DNA from: Agromyces sp. Marseille-P2726
GTDB taxonomy: Bacteria > Actinomycetota > Actinomycetes > Actinomycetales > Microbacteriaceae
Direction: 5' to 3'
NCBI RefSeq assembly: GCF_902809835.1
Contig: NZ_CADDWM010000002.1
Coordinates: 39,973 to 103,972 of the forward strand
DNA length: 64,000 nt
Shown here piece after piece: positions 61,475 through 64,000 of the stretch. A model generated the notes under the pieces. It did not search any database and was not told where the DNA came from. It was given only the letters and a program-made list of their open reading frames with translations. Positions within the stretch are counted from its first letter, which is position 1. Each line of letters opens with the position of its first letter. A program made the translations under genes and the position numbers.

Positions 61475-62352
61475 ACGACGACCGCGGGCTCCTCCGCCGC
61501 TACGATGACGCCGCCGAGGCGAGCGCGGCCGTGGTCATCGGCCGCTACTCGACCTCGTTCGGTGCCGCCGCTCGCCTGCTCGATCCCTCGTCGCGGCGCC
61601 ACATCCGGTCGATCTACGCCCTCGTGCGCGTGGCCGACGAGATCGTCGACGGCACGGCTCGTGAGGCGGGGCTCGACGACGACGACCTGCTCGGGCTGCT
61701 CGACGGGCTCGAGTCCGAGACCGAGGCGGCGCTCTTCCGCGGCTACTCGACGAACCTCGTCGTGCACGCCTTCGCGGGCACCGCCCGCCAGGCCGGCATC
61801 GGCACCCGGCTCACGCGCCCCTTCTTCGCATCGATGCGACGTGACCTCGACTCCACGCCGATGGATGCCCCCGAAGTGGCGACGTACATCCACGGATCCG
61901 CCGAGGTGGTCGGGCTGATGTGCCTCGCCGTCTTCCTCATCGGCGAACCGGCCGATGCCGCGAGGCGTGCGCGGCTCGAGGAGGGCGCGGCGCACCTCGG
62001 TGCCGCGTTCCAGAAGATCAACTTCCTCCGCGACTTCTCCGTCGACTGGCACGAACTCGGGCGCAACTACTTCCCGTGGGTGGATCCCGACGCGTTCAGC
62101 GAGGCCGACAAGACGCTCATCCTCGACGACATCGAGCGCGACCTCGCGATCGCGGCGCGGAGCATCCCCGAGTTGCCGCGGCGCGCGCGACCCGCCGTGG
62201 CAGCGGCACACGGGCTGTTCCTGCAGCTCGCCCGGCGATGCCGCAGCACTCCGGCGGCGCAGCTCATGGCCACGCGCATCCGGGTGCCCGACGGTGAGAA
62301 GCTCGCGATCGCGGTGCGATCGGCGATCACCTCCGGCGCGGTGCGACGATGA
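61471..62352 (+). CDS. crtB: Phytoene synthase
   Basis: 293 aa squalene/phytoene synthase condensing two GGPP to phytoene. RSIYALVRVADEIVDG has the first DXXXD site, LRDFSVDWHELGRNYFP the second aspartate-rich region. ATGA overlaps on both sides show one operon. Confidence 0.95.
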   Translation: MNDDRGLLRRYDDAAEASAAVVIGRYSTSFGAAARLLDPSSRRHIRSIYALVRVADEIVDGTAREAGLDDDDLLGLLDGLESETEAALFRGYSTNLVVHAFAGTARQAGIGTRLTRPFFASMRRDLDSTPMDAPEVATYIHGSAEVVGLMCLAVFLIGEPADAARRARLEEGAAHLGAAFQKINFLRDFSVDWHELGRNYFPWVDPDAFSEADKTLILDDIERDLAIAARSIPELPRRARPAVAAAHGLFLQLARRCRSTPAAQLMATRIRVPDGEKLAIAVRSAITSGAVRR

Positions 62353-63989
62353 CGGTGACGCGGGATTCCGACCGCACGGTGGTGATCGGCGGGGGGATCG
62401 CCGGTCTCGCAACGGCGGCGCTGCTCGCGCGCGACGGACACCCGGTCACCGTGCTCGAGGCGCGAAGCGAGCTCGGCGGCCGGGCCGGCTCGTGGGAGCG
62501 CCGCGGGTTCCGCTTCGACACCGGGCCGTCGTGGTACCTCATGCCCGAGGTCTTCGACCACTTCTTCCGGCTGTTCGGCACGAGCGCCGCCGATCAGCTC
62601 GATCTCATCCGACTCGATCCCGGCTATCGGGTCTACGGCGACGGCTACGCCGAGCCACTCGACATCCGGGCCACCCGCAGCGAGAACGTCGCGCTCTTCG
62701 AGTCGGTCGAGCCGGGCGCCGGCGCTCGCCTCGAGCGCTATCTCGACTCCGCGGCATCCACGTACGACATCGCCCGGCGACGATTCCTGTACACCAACTT
62801 CGACGACCCGTGGGCGTTCCTCTCCCCCGAGGTGCTCCGCGGCGCCGGCCGGCTCGCGCGTCTGCTCGCCACACCGCTCGACCGCTTCGCCGGGCAGTCG
62901 GTCGCCGACCGCCGCCTGCAGCAGGTGCTCGGGTACCCGGCGGTGTTCCTCGGGTCGTCGCCCGACGCCGCGCCGGCCATGTACCACCTCATGAGCCACA
63001 TGGACCTCGAGCAGGGCGTGCTCTACCCGCGGGGCGGCTTCACCACCCTCATCGAGCGCATCGCGGCGGTCGCCGAACGAGCCGGCGTCGAGCTGCTCAC
63101 CGATGCCTCGGTCGAGGCCATCGAGGTCACCGACGGGCGCTCGCCGGCCGTGACCGGCGTGCGGTACCGCGACCCGAACGGCGAGCTCCACCAGGTCGCG
63201 GCGCAGCGGGTGGTTTCGGCCGCCGACCTCTACCACACCGAGACGCGGCTGCTGCCGGCCCATGCGCAGACCTACCCCGAATCGTGGTGGGAGCGTCGAA
63301 CCTCGGGTCCGGGCGCGGTGCTCGCCATGCTCGGCGTGCGTAGCCAGGTGCGGGGCCTCGCACATCACACGCTGTTCTTCACCGAGGACTGGAGCGCGAA
63401 CTTCGACCAGATCTTCGGCGACGACCCCCGCATTCCCGACCCGGCCTCGTTCTACGTCTGCATGCCGAGTGCGAGCGATCCCACCGTCGCCCCGGCGGGC
63501 GACACGAACCTCTTCATCCTCATCCCCGTCCCGGCCGACCCGTCCATCGGGCGCGGCGGCGTCGACGGCACCGGCGATCGGCTCGTCGAGGATGCCGCCG
63601 ACCGGGCGATCGCGCGCATCGCCGACGCGACCGGAACCCCTGATCTCGCGCGCCGCATCGTCGTGCGACGCACCATCGGGCCCGCCGACTTCGCCGAGGA
63701 ACTCAATTCGTGGCAGGGCGGCGCCCTCGGACCCGCGCACACGCTTCGGCAGAGTGCCTTCCTGCGGGGCACGAACCGCTCTCGACGCGTGCGCGGGCTG
63801 TTGTACGCGGGCGGCTCGAGCGTGCCGGGCATCGGCCTGCCCATGTGCCTGATCAGCGCCGAGAACGTGCTGAAGCGGGTGCGCGGGGATCGATCTGCCG
63901 GCCCGCTGCCCGAGCCGGCGAGCAGCCCCGACTCCCCCGCCACGTCGGCCCCCGGCTCCGCCCTCGAGTTCGAGGAGCACCACGGATGA
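62349..63989 (+). CDS. crtI: Phytoene desaturase
   Basis: 546 aa FAD-dependent CrtI. VVIGGGIAGLATAALLARDG then LEARSELGGRAGSW form the FAD fold; FDTGPSWYLMPEVFDHFF and the C-terminal YAGGSSVPGIGLPMCLISA are typical. Converts phytoene to lycopene, the C40 precursor of C50 pigments in this family. Overlaps crtB and the next gene by 4 nt each. Confidence 0.95.
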   Translation: MTVTRDSDRTVVIGGGIAGLATAALLARDGHPVTVLEARSELGGRAGSWERRGFRFDTGPSWYLMPEVFDHFFRLFGTSAADQLDLIRLDPGYRVYGDGYAEPLDIRATRSENVALFESVEPGAGARLERYLDSAASTYDIARRRFLYTNFDDPWAFLSPEVLRGAGRLARLLATPLDRFAGQSVADRRLQQVLGYPAVFLGSSPDAAPAMYHLMSHMDLEQGVLYPRGGFTTLIERIAAVAERAGVELLTDASVEAIEVTDGRSPAVTGVRYRDPNGELHQVAAQRVVSAADLYHTETRLLPAHAQTYPESWWERRTSGPGAVLAMLGVRSQVRGLAHHTLFFTEDWSANFDQIFGDDPRIPDPASFYVCMPSASDPTVAPAGDTNLFILIPVPADPSIGRGGVDGTGDRLVEDAADRAIARIADATGTPDLARRIVVRRTIGPADFAEELNSWQGGALGPAHTLRQSAFLRGTNRSRRVRGLLYAGGSSVPGIGLPMCLISAENVLKRVRGDRSAGPLPEPASSPDSPATSAPGSALEFEEHHG

Positions 63990-64000
63990 CGGGGTTCACG
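63986..64000 (+). CDS. Next crt-operon gene (truncated by window end)
   Basis: ATG overlaps the crtI stop (ATGA) and reads MTGFT before the window ends. In Microbacteriaceae/Corynebacterium crt operons this position usually holds a lycopene cyclase subunit (crtYe/crtYf) or elongase (crtEb); only the start is visible, so identity is inference. Confidence 0.6.

Overview
The window is about 70% GC and comes from an actinobacterium, most likely a member of the Microbacteriaceae (Agromyces- or Microbacterium-like). The evidence is the strong G/C third-position bias, DUF222/HNH and DUF1540 proteins, the very frequent word GGATGCC, an idi-crtE-crtB-crtI carotenoid operon of the type seen in C50-carotenoid producers, and many genes that start 6-8 nt after a TANNNT box with no Shine-Dalgarno sequence. 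It looks like ordinary chromosome. I see no rRNA, tRNA, CRISPR array, transposase or prophage.

Layout. 0-5 kb: Eis-like acetyltransferase, then a xylose-type sugar ABC importer (lipoprotein, ATPase, permease). 5-12.1 kb: AI-2E family membrane protein, small Ser/Thr kinase, lipase-maturation-factor-like protein, FAD oxidoreductase, NUDIX hydrolase with a broken reading frame, MBL hydrolase. 12.1-15.3 kb: a divergent reductase/MarR pair sharing an operator, then two overlapping clpP genes, the second lacking the catalytic Ser, a tandem repeat block, and a convergent XRE regulator with a hydrophobic LLVA tail. 15.3-20.2 kb: a DUF1540 protein with a candidate iron box, two small genes below 60 codons, NhaA fused to a DsbA-like domain, a second AI-2E protein, and an XRE-cupin regulator. 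20.3-22.8 kb: NTF2-like protein, NCS1 permease and cyclase-type hydrolase, a likely uptake and hydrolysis operon. 22.9-31.6 kb: sirtuin, truncated hemoglobin, small membrane protein, lipoprotein, uracil-DNA-glycosylase-like protein, IclR regulator with a divergent SAH-hydrolase-like protein, PLP enzyme, membrane proteins, methyltransferase.

31.6-45.6 kb: DUF222/HNH protein, cytochrome-b-like membrane protein, flavoprotein with an MFS exporter, HExxH membrane-anchored protein, epoxide hydrolase with divergent WYL regulator and SRPBCC protein, secreted EEP-fold enzyme, MDR oxidoreductase with divergent TetR and clear operator, histidine phosphatase. 45.6-57.4 kb: octamer repeat tract, methyltransferase, N-terminal-LuxR/NB-ARC regulator with an internal 39-bp duplication, FMN reductase, DHFR-like protein, ATP-dependent DNA ligase, EEP nuclease, ECF41 sigma factor (SigJ type) divergent from an SDR protein, ACC deaminase and a TspO-like protein.

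57.4-64 kb: a probable photoprotection block. A MarR regulator, an SDR/DUF2867 protein and a pyrimidine-dimer-glycosylase-family protein form one overlapping operon. The overlapping idi-crtE-crtB-crtI operon diverges from it and runs off the window. Between them lie two identical-geometry palindromes 21 bp apart, which I read as MarR operators controlling both directions.

The most interesting items are the active/inactive ClpP pair with its putative Clp-degradable regulator, the shared crt/repair control region, the candidate iron-controlled DUF1540 gene, and the enriched GGATGCC word.
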